Positions 41,977-53,400 of a stretch of 64,000 bases of DNA are shown piece by piece. Under the pieces are notes generated by a model. That model did no database searches and had not been told where the DNA came from. It was given only the letters and a program-made list of their open reading frames with translations. The translations under genes and the position numbers were made by a program. The first letter of the stretch is position 1; every line of letters begins with the position of its first letter. This stretch comes from Obelidium mucronatum (lineage: Eukaryota; Chytridiomycota; Chytridiomycetes; Chytridiales; Chytriomycetaceae): NCBI GenBank assembly GCA_025765595.1, contig JAIVFH010000028.1, positions 1-64,000 on the forward strand, written 5' to 3'.

Positions 41977-44092
41977 ATGAAAATCCCTGCCTCACATGTC
42001 AAGATGGGAGCTCAGCTGGCAGAACAGTTCCCAGCCTTCCAAGCTGAGTTTTCAATCTACGGCAGTTTTGAAAAGACTTACAACAAGACACTCCGTTTGC
42101 GGGATTTCATTCAGCTTGTTGCTACTTCTTTTGGCGTTCCCATCCTGGCAGCCAAACAAACTGCAGAGGCTGTCTTTGATTCAAGAATTCACGAAACAAT
42201 TACCCCAAATGTACCTATTATCCTGTCAGCTCCGTTTACATACTGCATCAAGTGTCAGAGCCATCTAAAGATTGGGAGATGGCAAGAAGTCACAATCTTG
42301 GATGCAGATTCAGCTAAATCGGGTCTTCTGTACAAATCCAGCTGTGTGAATTTGAGCTGCAGTATTCAGTTGTATGATGTTGATTCAGTGTCAGAGATTA
42401 CCGAAGGAAACAGCACCATAGAACATTACCCAATGAATACAATCAGAAAGCAAAAAGTCATTGGAATCAATTCTAAATACTACATGACTGTTGCATTTGC
42501 AAATTTGTGGCTGAAGAATGTGCCGTCTGTAATGCTGTAAGTGTTGGTCCTAATAGCACTCCTAATAGCGATCCTAATCGCGCTCCTAATCGCGCTCCTA
42601 ATTGCGCTCCTAATAGCGTTCCGAATCGGAAGCGAATCGGAGCGCGATTCGGAGCGCGATTAGGAACGCGATTAGGAGCACGATTAGGAGCGCTATTAGG
42701 AAGTGCTATTAGGAGTGCTATTAGTAGTGTTTGTTGCTTGTCATTTACTGACAGACTATTCCTTAGATGTAAAATGTATACTCTGCAGAATGCATACCAT
42801 TCAGCATTTCCATCTGTTTCATCAGATACTGAGCAGTATTCAGGGATTCCTTCAGCTGCATCATCATCTATTTTCAAGCGGGCGTATTACTTGTACCAGA
42901 TGCTCCTATTGCAAGAGTACATTCAGGATCCAGCAGTTTCAGAGGCGCTTCAAGCAGCTCATGAAGATTTTGATTATTGCTGCTTCCAACCATCTTGGGG
43001 GGAGAAGGGCAGACGGCTGTTTCGGTATTCCCTACATCTTGGAGAATACTCAAGCAATCAAGTGTCTGATAATGTAGAAGATTTGCGGTTGGCAATGAAG
43101 GAATATGTGGAGTGGATGAATGCGCACTTTGCAGTAAAATGGAAACATTCATGTGGAGAATGTCATGTTGTTGATAGCAAAGGCCAGGAGTATAGTGCGG
43201 CTGTGATGGATGGAAAAGTGATGGGGCACTTGCTGTGCAGAGTGATTGGATGCAATTTGGACATCATTGGGATCAATACAAAATTCTGTATCAATCATGC
43301 AGGATTGAAGGGGAAATGCATCATTTCAGGATGTGCGAATCAAAAACGAGAACGTGAGAACTCTTTTGATTACCAGCCGCTGTCGTGCAAGGAAGCAGAA
43401 CATATGGAGGCGGTGGGAAAATTCTTCTCAGACCCATCAACAACAAGTGAGAAAACTGCAAAGAAGTATGGAGGAAAGACACGAGTGTCAGTGGGGCATG
43501 TGAAGGATGATGAAAGGAATTATGAGGAGTTTGGGTTCTGTTACAGCCCATTTGACAGATTCCTGCCAGGGGTGTTCCTGGTTGTGTGGAGCTGTGGGCA
43601 CATTATGGACATTGGGAAGATGTACTCGTTTGAGTCCAACAAGTTTATCACAGGATTTCTTTGTCAAACATTCATGAGGCTGGAAGAGTATCCTACATTC
43701 ATGTTTTATGACAAAGCATGTGTTTTTGTCAGGACTTTGAAAAACGGCGCTCAGCAAAACAAGCTGCTCCACAAGTAAGGATGTATTTGCTGTGATAGAA
43801 TCTAACTTCTGTGCTTAGGATGCTATACCAAAAAATCATCTGGGTTGTTGACCGATTTCACTTCAGAAACCATAGTCGTCGAGACAGATTCTGCATGGAG
43901 AATTGTGACGCTAGGTCTTTTGCTAGGCTATACCAAGGAAACAAGCCTTTATTCAACACATCAGCAGCAGAACAGTGTGCTGGATGGTTTGAAAAAATGG
44001 GACACATTTTGCGATATTTGGACCCTCTTCAGGCAGACTTTTTTTTGTTCAGCATGGTGGACATGAGAAATGAGCAACTTAGCAAATGTTAG
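41977..44092 (+). CDS. KDZ transposase with CxC cysteine clusters
   Basis: Three exons, 41977-42536, 42767-43774 and 43819-44092; GT-AG introns of 230 bp (minisatellite) and 44 bp. The joined frame is 613 residues with no stop. N-terminal cysteine cluster CIKCQSHL...CVNLSC (about residues 90-135, CxC5-like); second cluster FCINHAGLKGKCIISGC (about 361-377, CxC6-like); KDZ catalytic region from CYSPFDRF (about 445) through FMFYDKACVF (about 500), VDRFHFRNH (about 533), FNTSAAEQ (about 568) and FFLFSMVDMRNE. Candidate acidic catalytic residues are the Asp in YDKAC and VDRFH and the Glu in SAAEQ. An earlier TTG at 41947 is in frame but not used. Intact, so possibly active. Confidence 0.85.
42541..42735. 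repeat. Minisatellite filling KDZ transposase intron 1
   Basis: Nearly all of the 230-bp intron 1 consists of 12-bp units (TCCTAATCGCGC, GCGATTAGGAGC), the second half being roughly the reverse complement of the first. Read through, it stays open and would encode NRAP/GARL repeats, but the splice sites and copy A comparison show it is an intron. Confidence 0.8.
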
Positions 44093-44269
44093 TAGCCAGA
44101 GGTTTATTTGAAAAATTGATAAATTTTTATGATTAATTTTAACTAGAATATCATAAAATTCTGAAATTTTAATTTTGTATTTTGCAATTTTTTTAAATTT
44201 TTTCAGATGGTTTGTAATTTTTGGGAATTTTTTTAGAGTGTTTTGCAGTTGACAGTTATTTTCATAGGA

Positions 44270-44545
44270 TGTTAAGTCCTAGTCGGTCGTCCTAATAGGA
44301 CTGAGTAGCTCCTAATAGGACAATGCTCAAATTGCAGGAAAAAGTTGTTTCCTCCTAATGAGAAGTGATTAGGACTCCATTAGGAGGCGGCTAGGAGCGC
44401 CAATAGCCCTATTGGTCATTCCGAGTGGAGCCCGATTCGGGGTTACTCCTATTCGGACCCGAATCAGACCCTAGTCGGACTCCGAATCGTTTTCCCGAAT
44501 CGGAGTCCGAATCGGAGTCCGAATCGCGCGTGCCGCTCGCTATAG
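44270..44545. repeat. KDZ right terminal minisatellite
   Basis: Variants of TCCTAATAGGAC and GGACTCCGAATCG at about 12-bp spacing up to the right end. Same family as the intron arrays. Confidence 0.75.
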
Positions 44546-44726
44546 TACGTGCAAAAGAGGTGCCAAACCTCTTTTGAAAAATGACGAAAATGATTTAGGG
44601 AAGGTTCCAAGTAGATTTTTTTGATCCCCTTGGAGGAAAAAAAAGACATTTTTCATCCCCTTTCAACATTTTTCTCAAGGGGTGCATTTTGATCCCCTTG
44701 ACAAAAAACAAAAAATATCAACAAAC

Positions 44727-45883
44727 ATGACACCGCGAAAGAAGTCCAAGATGGCCGGTCCAACAAAAGATGAGCTCAGGGCTCAATTGGATGCAGCCCT
44801 GAAGCATGTCGCAAGTCTCACCGGTTCTCAGGAAGGCGAAGCAGTTCGGACAGTGCCCAAAGCTGTCGCAAAGTCAACAGCTAAATTGCCCACCAAACCA
44901 AGCACCCTGACTGCCCTTTCATCATCAAAAAAAGTCCAAAGCAGCCAGCGCCTCAGTTTTACTGAAGCTATGGAGGAGCAATTGCTTGAGCTTCGCTATA
45001 CCATGCATGGAAAACGGTCAGTACCACCATTCATTCATCATCACAATTAAAGAAAAATAGGTTTGAAGGACATACAGCTACAACTCAGCGAGGAGTGGCT
45101 TGGGAGTACATTGCAGTTGACTTCAATGTGAATTGCCTCAAGGACCTGCGGGCTCAAAACTACGGGAGAGTCGAGAAAGAGCAACTTCAAAAGAAACACG
45201 ATGCGCTCAAGAGCGATTATGTTAAGGCAATGGAGGCCATGGTTGAGGAGACAGGTAATTTTAGTGATGATGAAGAGGGAGAAATAGAAGGACGCCGAAT
45301 CTGGAAGGACAAGACAGGGAAAAGATGGAGCTATGAAAACCTCCCTGCAAACTGGGAGCTGATGGTTGACTGTTTTGGAGGTAAACGAGGTTTGGGAAAC
45401 AACTCGTATGGCCAATCCGAGGAGGAGCCAAAGATTATTGTCAAGCACAAGCCAATTACGCTTGATGGTGACGATTCTGGAGATGATGACGGGGACACTT
45501 ACCTTCCTGAGCGCCAAATGCCACATGATCCTGACAGCAGTGACGTTGAAAATCTGCCTTCTGTCACCCCAGCAGCAAAGAAGCGAAAAGTCGAAGTGGA
45601 TAGAGCCATCAGCAAACAACGAGCTGAACGTGATGTTGAGGGATCTGGGAAAGGGAAAAAAGGCCTTGTTCCTGCAATCACGGCAATGGGAACTGGACTC
45701 AAAGAAATGGGAGCTGGACTCAAAGAAGGATTAGAAGCGATTGGAAGAGGGATGTCAAGCAACCAAGGAGGAGGGGATGCAGACACAATGCGAACCCTTA
45801 TCCAACTTGCCGAAAGGACAGCAGAAAAGAAGAGAGAGCTGCAGAAAAAACAGACAAAATGGCGGATTCTATCTCCAGTCTAA
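44727..45883 (+). CDS. Harbinger 2 Myb/SANT-like DNA-binding protein
   Basis: Exons 44727-45020 and 45089-45883 (68-bp intron, phase 0) give 362 residues without a stop. A basic start (MTPRKKSKMAG) is followed by a trihelix/Myb-like domain across the junction (FTEAMEEQLLELRYTMHGKR, GVAWEYIAVDFNVN, QKKHDALKSDYVKAM), then WSYENLPANWELMVDCFGGK, typical of Harbinger partner proteins. A second half holds acidic stretches, AAKKRKVE as a nuclear signal, a GTGLKEMGAGLKEGLEA repeat and a charged C-terminal helix. It would bind the element ends and carry the transposase into the nucleus. No break seen. Confidence 0.75.
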
Positions 45884-46054
45884 CCGCCATTTTGACCCAA
45901 GCATTTGGTGGAGGTCGGAGTTCTGCTGTTGGTGATAATGCCCATGTTTGATATTTTTATTTATTCTTATTCTTATATTATTATTATTCTTGTCATTATT
46001 ATTATTATCATTATTATATTATTATTCTTATTATTATGAAATAAATATCAGTTT

Positions 46055-47301
46055 CTACTTCAACGTTGCGAAGATGAAATCTCTCAGGTTGTTCCGAACT
46101 GCTTTTGCCTCATCACCTGACACTGGATCAACTCTATTCTGCTCGTTTCTTCTCTGTAAGTCCCCGCTGATATGCATCCATCTGCGTTCATGTGTATCTA
46201 CAGCATCCAGATCATCCAAGTCAATCAACCAATTGTGCAGAACTAAAGTTGCTGCAATCACTGCTGACATATACTCTGGTGTTTCGAAGACAAGAGCTGT
46301 TTTGAAGATGTGGAAGCGACCTTTGAATAACCCAAACGCTCGCTCTACAGTCATTCTAACTCTGCTATGATGATAGTTGAAAGTTGCCTCGTTACTCGGC
46401 ATATTGTAGAATATGGGATATGGCGTCATGATATGCTGAAATAATTGATAACCGGCATCAGCAAGGAAGAATCCAGTAGAGGGAATGTTGCAGTGAATGT
46501 GTTGGCCAAACCAGGATCGATTGAACACTGATTTGTCACTGCAACTCCCAGGCCGTAAAGAATATGAAATAAACCTCATTTTATGATCCACAATAGCTTG
46601 CATGTTGAAGGCAGGGAACCCTTTACGACAGTACCACCCAACAAAATCTGAAAAGCGGCGAATTCGAAACAGCTATCCATCAATGGCTCCAAGGATGTTT
46701 GGTATTTTGTACAGAGCTTCAAATCCATTACTAATCACTTCCCATTCTTCGTCAGTGGTTGGCAAATGAATTGTGTCTTGTAAGAATTCTTCGTTCAGTA
46801 CTTTCACCACTTGCAGAACATATTCGCAGACTCTAGTTTTGGACATGCCAAAAAGGGATCCAGCACTTGCATATGTATTTCCTGACGTTAGGTAATGCAA
46901 TGTAACTGCCACACGATCCCGAATGGAGAAGTGGGCATTTTGTCCAAGTGGGGAATTTGTTGGCTCCCACCGCTCCTCAATTCGAGCTGCTATAAACTCA
47001 AACGAGTCTCGGTGGCATCTTAAGTTTCGCTTGAACCATCCAGTGTTGAACAAGGAGTTTTTTTGAACTTCTTCCCATTGTGAGACCGTGTTGAGAATAA
47101 CTGTTCAACTGGCCGGCGTTCACTGCGCCAATCATACACCCCATCTACAGTCGCGACAATCAATGCTGTGGTGACTGTAAAGGCTGCTGCAGCAACTGCA
47201 GTAGCTACAGCTGTAGTAATACCAAATATCTCTGGGTTGTGGGACATGTTTATTTTCCCGTCCCAAGTGGTGGGGCGGGTATTTTCTGATCCCTTTTCCA
47301 A
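46055..47301 (-). pseudogene. Harbinger 2 DDE transposase with an in-frame TAG
   Basis: Catalytic series visible: NILGAIDG (first Asp), FFLADAGYQLF (second Asp), MTVERAFGLFKGRF (Glu). A single TAG (46675-46673) directly follows AIDG; the frame continues without shift through RKGFPAFNMQAIVDHKM to the end at 46055. Upstream, the N-terminal frame (from 47301) shifts near 47060 before NTGWFKRNLRC. Two lesions, otherwise complete. The helix-turn-helix block SKTRVCEYVLQVV is present. Confidence 0.8.
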
Positions 47302-47531
47302 AAAAAAAAAAAAAAATTGGCGGGAGCACTTGGAACCCCCTTATCTCTTTTTTTCTCCCAACCAATCAAATCTTTTCTTCAAAAAATGACATGGCAGAAA
47401 AAATACTTGAAACAGCCTCTTAGATATAAACAAGAATATTAAATAAATAAAATACCAAAACTTAAAAATAAAACACATATTGCTCCTTCTTTGTCTTGTC
47501 AAATATCAAGTTTGGCTACCAATCTTTCAGG

Positions 47532-49037
47532 CATTGAGCATTTCAATAGTTTGAAGTGCTTGGGCGTCTTTATCTGAGAAGAGGAAAAACAATTTAGATA
47601 GTGAAAAAAGGAAGAAATGATAATTTAGCAAAAATGACCAAGAATAATAAAGGAGAATAAAATGCAGACCAAATTCTTTAGTCACGTAATGACATTGTCC
47701 TGGAATTGATCTCCATGTGGATATCAGATCACGGATGAATTTAACCATGTTATTGTTGGACAATGCATTGTCAAGAGTGACAGACTGCAGCTTCAAGAGC
47801 AAGTCCATTTCCAACAGCTTGAGAACCAACAAATGGGCCAGATTGATTCCACTGCAAATGGAGATAAAATTAATTAGTAAGAGTAATGATATTAATTATA
47901 ATAAAAACCATACGCATGAGATCCAGTCAATGGCACAAATCCAATTGTTGTTGAGTGATAATTGAAGTTAACATCAATCCAGTTTGCGCGCAGTCCAAAA
48001 AAGGCCAACTTCATGAACGCCGTCCATAAATCTCCCAAGATGGCAATCTTAGAATTGAGAGATACAAAGTAGAGCTACAAAAAACTGGTCAGCAGCAAAT
48101 CAAAATGGTATGTTTTAGGAAGGACATTTGTGCGGGAAGTGGTTGCTGTTTCGACGAGAGTCAGAGCAACTGGACAAAAAAACGGCCCATTGCATCACAG
48201 TTGGAGACTCAAGGAACCGAAATGAAATATTATTGCTGATGATTGTACGCAAAGTCATGAAGCGCACTGTACTTTTGTTGATGTTTTGAGGAAGTATGTG
48301 TCGTTTTTCAAGAAAGGGAGAATGGTGCTTGCGCGAGGTGTTGTATCATTTTCTGGAATATAGGAGCCCGCAGTCCGTGAGTATCGGTCAAATGGGAAGC
48401 CAAAGCTTTTGTTGATGGTTTCAATTCTGCAGTGACTGCGTAGCAAGCAAGTTAGGAGAGCACCAACTAACGAAAAATAACATACTTGGTTTGCCACAAA
48501 GACGGTTCTCATCCAAAATGACTTGACAGACGTGAGCGTAGGGATTGGCCCCTAATGCTGGCTTGGGAACAGTCTTGCTTTTGTCAAAGTATGCCCACAC
48601 CCACGATGCCTTCTTCTGCTTCTGATGTGACAAGGGCTGGTGCTGATTTAGAGTGAGTTCGAGGGCCACAGTCAATGAAGTAGCAGGTGTTGGGGTTATC
48701 ACCCCCCTGCTGGGGATGTTCCTAACACAGCAGCACGTTGCAAAGGAGTGCAATTTTTGCTGCTGTCATCTTCATCTTCATCATCTTCAGCTTTGTTTTC
48801 ATCATGGTCATTACAAGGACGCTTTTGAGATGTTGATGCTGAAGAACTCGAAACTGGTTGGAGGGCTGCTGACGATGATGCGGATGATGAAGATAATGCA
48901 CCACTTCTGGAGATATTGAGGAAGGCTCGCTTCTGCCGTTCGGTCTCTTGTTGTGCAAGCTCACGGAGGTCACTTCTGCTGAAAAAGTTTGATGCTGTAA
49001 TACCAGCGGCAGCCCTCTCTTTCCCTTTTCCAGCCAT
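47532..49037 (-). pseudogene. hAT transposase relic with BED-like N-terminus
   Basis: In order on the minus strand: MAGKGKERAAAGITASNFF with a serine-rich stretch (49037-48700); after a frame change SWVWAYFDKS...CQVILDENRLCGK, a BED-finger-like block (48650-48480); ATSLNSKIAILGDLW-type and WIDVNFNYHS (about 48070-47950), the hAT core start; and LQSVTLDNALSNNNMVKFI (about 47800), the LTLDNASxN motif. It ends DKDAQALQTIEMLNA (47532). The C-terminal dimerisation region is missing. Several frame changes and introns or decay. Confidence 0.6.
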
Positions 49038-49084
49038 TTTAAAAATAGTGCTTTTATGTTTTTGGTATTATTGTGAGTTTTTTT

Positions 49085-49225
49085 ATTCCAGCCCCCTTGC
49101 AAGCAATACCTGGCAGGTCTGTCGGGTTTGATGGGTCGGGGCTGAGGTCCACCCATGACCCGGCCCTGTGACTTTCGGGGCCGGGGCACCCCGCCGGGTT
49201 GACCTGAACCCGCTCTCACCTTAAT
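49085..49225. mobile_element. GC-rich end of the hAT relic
   Basis: Ends CCCGCTCTCACCTTAA; resembles the block at 5500-5641. It lies about 50 bp beyond the start of the hAT transposase relic, as expected for the 5' end of that element. Confidence 0.45.
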
Positions 49226-49540
49226 TTCAGGTCAAGATCATATTGTTATTAAGCAAGATAACACGCCAAGTATTCTCATTGCAAATGAGGAAGCAACATC
49301 AACATATTAAACATATGGACGTGAAAGATAAGAACTTAAACTACCACATTAACAACGGCACAGTGGTCCTTGAGGACACTCCAACTGAACAAATGTGGGC
49401 TGATTTCTTAACGAAAGCAGTTGGGCCTGCTGAACATCGAGAGGCAACATTCAATCTTGGGTTACAAAGTTTGGCTATGTTCCAAGAAGTCAAATCTTCC
49501 ACCACACCCCGAAACGCAGCCAAGTAATATTGCGGGGGAA
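49226..49540 (+). pseudogene. Ty1/Copia RNase H 3' end and polypurine tract
   Basis: First frame HIVIKQDNTPSILIANEE, then after a shift QHQHIKHMDVKDKNLNYHI and EQMWADFLTKAV, the C-terminal Copia RNase H motifs. The stop (49527) is followed by GCGGGGGAA, a polypurine tract, and by TGTTGAG, the likely start of a 3' LTR. The rest of the element is missing, probably removed by the hAT. Confidence 0.75.
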
Positions 49541-49800
49541 TGTTGAGTTTTTTTTTTTTAGTGGTTTATTCCTCACTTTATTATTTAGAGTAAAGTATGT
49601 CACTGCTGTTTCCATCCTCGCCACGGAGCAAACCCACCAGCCCTGTATAGGCAGCAATTTAATTTTTCAACTCCCTCCACTCTCATCTGTAGCTCAGAAT
49701 TGCAGGTCTCCGCTAGGGCTCCTAAACTACCACCAACTTCTTGGTTCCATCACAGATTTGAACCAATGTTGAGTATTACGCATAAAAGATACAAATTCAT
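49541..49800 (+). mobile_element. Probable Copia 3' LTR
   Basis: Starts TGTTGAG right after the polypurine tract. A second TGTTGAG is at about 49768. The 3' edge is unclear; no second LTR in the window to compare. Confidence 0.4.
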
Positions 49801-50129
49801 TTGCTCTACTTAACAGAAATTAGAAATAAACTATAAGTTATACGGATTGAACATTTCAACCCGAATCTTTATTGTTAGAATAAAAGGAGTTTCTGTGATT
49901 TCGAACCTGGGGCATAACACTCTCAAAGCCAGCGCCTTGACTGCTGCACCAAGCACATCTTTCCTGCATGCTTTCCAAACCAAAACACCATAATACATTG
50001 GCCGTGCGCTGCCGAGATTAAGGGACGCCTTAACCAGAGATGGGTTATGCTTTTGGACCTTGGCGGCATGTGGTTTAACAGCTGCTCACATGTAGAAAGA
50101 TGGATACATTTTGTAAATGTAACCTTTAT
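49801..50129. other. No gene recognised; tRNA-like relic
   Basis: At about 49895-49965 the minus strand reads like a degraded tRNA or tRNA-derived SINE head (CAGCAGTCAAGGCG, T-arm AGGTTCGAAAT). Stems do not close, so not called as a tRNA. Confidence 0.3.
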
Positions 50130-50351
50130 TCAGACGGCGATAAATTTCCCCTTCACTAATTTCCCCCAATTGGAAATCACCATGTCAAGTCGATGCACCG
50201 CCTCAATGGGCAAATGGGATACAAGGTTTTCAACCTCAACAGGTCTCAATGGGACCATGTAAAAGACTAAAGCAACAGTAAAATGCTTTAAAAGCGGAGT
50301 CTGTGGCAGGGAAAAAGATAACAAGTTGTGTCCTGACAAACAATTAACCAC
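50130..50351 (-). CDS. Possible small exon or gene, unknown
   Basis: An open minus-strand frame of about 70 residues (FYMVPLRPVEVENLVSHLPI...WGKLVKGKFIAV) directly downstream of the RCC1-type gene. A TTTGTCAG acceptor-like sequence lies at its start and the first in-frame ATG is internal. Composition is protein-like but I recognise no family. Could be a separate small gene or an alternative last exon. Confidence 0.25.
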   Translation of the reverse strand: MVNCLSGHNLLSFSLPQTPLLKHFTVALVFYMVPLRPVEVENLVSHLPIEAVHRLDMVISNWGKLVKGKFIAV

Positions 50352-50406
50352 ATAAAGCTTACATTAGCTTGCTGCAAATCAACAGGTCGCAAGACTCACT
50401 TTCATT

Positions 50407-53400
50407 TTATTCCACATTTTTAGAAACTCCAACAACAAGAAATTGGCTTCCAGCAGAAATCAGAAGTGGTTTTCTTGACTTCAAAGGAACAAGAGCTGGT
50501 TGGTTGATTATGCTGTTGTCATGCTTCAAGCCCAATTGACCATAGCAGTTATAGCCTGTAGAATGCAAGCCCTCTTGTGTGATAACATCTATCAAGTTTT
50601 TTTTCTCAAAAAAATGCTGCAAAAAAAGACTGAAAAGCTCATAGCTTACATGTTTGATCACCTGATGTGGAACATGCAATCCCTCTTGCATTTGGCACAG
50701 AAAGTATTTGGAATACATTTGTTTGTTGCAGTATTGGCCCCAAGCCCAGTTGGCCAGAATCACCCCGACCTGATACAAACACATCACCCATACCGCAAAG
50801 TATAACAGTATGATGAAGGCCTCCTTTGATGTCTAATATACTCCTTTTTCTCATCGGCAGCACCTCGGTCAAGTACCAACATGGCTTTTCATGACCCACT
50901 CCTAATTCCCCAAATCCATTTCCACCACAAGCAAAGAGTCCCTTTTCACCATTACGAAATTCACCAGTTATGAAAGAGGAAAATCCGCATGCATAGATTG
51001 CTAAGGGTGAAAAATTTGATGGGGCCACCATAGGCACTCCACTACAAAATTCATTTTGTTGATCAAGACTGGATGGATATCCCAATTGAGCATGGCTGTT
51101 GATTCCCCACCCATAAATGCAGCCGTTTGAGCACAGTGCAATAAAATGGGACTCTCCAACAGATATAGAAACAACAGCCACATTGGTTGGTAACACAAGA
51201 AGTGAAGGTATTTGATTCCTTTTGGTGGTTCCATTGTAGTGCTCTGTGCCTGCTGTATCTCTGAAAGAGCCCCATGTCCAAACTAATTTAAATACATTTT
51301 AGAGCATTCCCATACTTGTTTCCAACTAGAGACCATACCTTTTCCCGATTGATCTAAGGCTGCTGAATAACACTCGCCACAAGCAATGTCAACAAATTCA
51401 ATATTCATGTGAGGGATTTCGATAAATTGTGGCTTCCAGTTTGACTCTTCAGAAGCCTGTCGGCCAATGAAATCCATTGCACCCCAAGATATTATTTGTC
51501 CTTTATCAGTTAGCGCCAAAGTGTGCATGCCACCACATGCCAGCTTTACAATGTTTGGTGGAGCGGTTCCTGTCTCTGAAACATAACTAAAATTGACAAG
51601 CTTAAACTGAGTTGTACACGGAATCCCGCCATCATATTCGTTATTGTAGATTCCCAGCTGACCATCATCGTTTTGACCAACAGCAAATATGGTAGCCTCA
51701 ATGTCCATGGTTGGCCTCCTTTTTAAAGGCAGATACCTACCCTTCTTTGCCTCAAACAATTTAACAGATTCTTCATATGAGGCTAAATTGATGAATTAAT
51801 TGGTATATGTGAAAAAATAGAATGAATACCTTGCGTGAAATGCAGGAAATCAAAAGCAGCATTGGCAGCCATATCACTGCAACGTTTTGCATCATTATGA
51901 AGAGAATATTGCTTGCCTTTACTTGGACTTGTGTGCTGAGTTTCTCGATTGTAGATGTCAAGGCTGTGCACTTTTGCCGAAATTTCTCTCATGCCACCCA
52001 CAGCATCAGAAACTCTATCCAGCCTTGGATACATTGCTGTATTATCAATATGAAGTCGAGCCAAGTCATAATGAAACTCATCCACTGCGCTCTCAATATG
52101 TTGGGCAATTGTGTATAGAGATTTGTTTTCTGTTTGCAGTCGTTTAATCAAATCAGGATACTCCATGTCGGGAGGAAAGAAGCTGGGTGCGATTTGTGAT
52201 GAGGTTTTAGCATTTTGAAGGGCCAAATTTTGCTGCTGCTTCTGGTCAACCCCAGTAAAACCACGCGAATGCTTTTTGTTAATCAGTGAAGAAGCAGAAG
52301 AATGCCCATTTGTCATCATTGAATTTTCTGAATCCTCTGAAATGCCAGGCGATGCAATTTGTTGAACATTTTGTGGTTCGGGCGTACTCGGCTGCTCGAT
52401 TTGTCGCTCACTACAATCTGTCCGCCGTGTTAAACTCGATCGGGGTTTGTAATGGGCTATTCTAGAGAAATCAACTGAGATATTTGCATCTTCGAAAGAC
52501 GATTCTGGTATTGCTTGTGGTGACTGCTGACTCCTCGCGTTGATAAGGTTCGCCGAGGAATGCCTCCTTTGCACAGGTGCTTTTGATAGCCCTTGCAGAG
52601 TTTTCTGTTTGAACTTAGAGTTTGTGGGATTCATGTTGACGTTTGGTGACCCCATGAGAGATGGGGTAGATGCATGAGAGTTTTGTCGGAGTAATTTGTC
52701 TGCGGCGCTCTCCTGAGATAACGCGGGTTTCTCCGATAAAATTTCCGAAGTGTTGATTTGAACCAATTTTTGGGATAGAGAATCGAAACATTGGACTGAT
52801 GCTGTAGATTTCCCGACGTCAAGATCATACGAACCATCAGCCGCCGTGACTGAGACTCTAGGAACAACACAAGATGCTGCTCCATCTCCCCTATAATTTT
52901 TCTTAGTGGATTCAACTGGAGACCATGATCGCCTTCTGTTTGTGATAATTTGAGAAGCAGAGAGAGTTCTAGATTGCAGGCTGACACTGGTTGCACTCAA
53001 TCTTCGATTCACGAATTGCGAGTCCGAGCCCAATGAAGATCTTTTCATTTCCAAGAGATCGGACTTTGTGTCAGCAGATGGTTCGTTTCGGTTCTCCGTT
53101 ATAGATAAAGCGCTTCTTAATGGGCTGCTTATCATTGGCTTAAATGCAAGTGACGGAGACATTTTTGGAGATTTACGTGGAGATTCTACAGGTGACGACG
53201 ATAGTGACTTTGAGGAGCCTTTCGAGCGCAATGATGGAGATTGTGAAACGGCAAGCGAAGTACCGAGAGACAAGTGTACTGCTGACGGTTGCTGGGATAG
53301 TGAATTTCTCGGGTTATGGTTGGATATAAAGGAGACACTGGCTGAAGGTTCTCTGGAGAGTGATTTAAATGACGAGGTCGTTGAGAACGATACATTCGAA

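Larger units (their letters stand above)
38265..44556 (+). mobile_element. KDZ transposon copy B, near complete
   Basis: About 6.3 kb bounded by inverted ends sharing GAGCGGCACRCGCGATTCGG (38278 on; reverse complement at about 44515-44537); the outermost tips differ (GGGGTCC on the left, CACGTACTATAGC on the right). It carries a spliced transposase (plus) and a divergent accessory gene (minus) whose start codons nearly touch at 41947-41977. Terminal and intronic minisatellites share one repeat unit. A target duplication could not be fixed because the tips are ambiguous. KDZ elements with CxC clusters are known from fungi, often expanded with TET/JBP genes; no TET/JBP gene is here. Confidence 0.8.
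44598..47340. mobile_element. Harbinger element 2 (2.74 kb)
   Basis: Flanked by TTA duplications (44595-44597 and 47341-47343). Termini GGGAAGGTTCCAAGT and (reverse complement of right) GGGGGTTCCAAGT form imperfect inverted repeats. It contains a Myb/SANT-like gene (plus) and a DDE transposase (minus) arranged tail to tail. About 50 bp separates it from the KDZ right end. Confidence 0.8.

Noticed and set aside
42507..42766. Open frame running through KDZ intron 1, encoding NRAP/GARL repeats
   Set aside because: GTAAGT donor and TTAG acceptor fit; splicing joins the two conserved parts in frame; the repeats are the 12-bp minisatellite.
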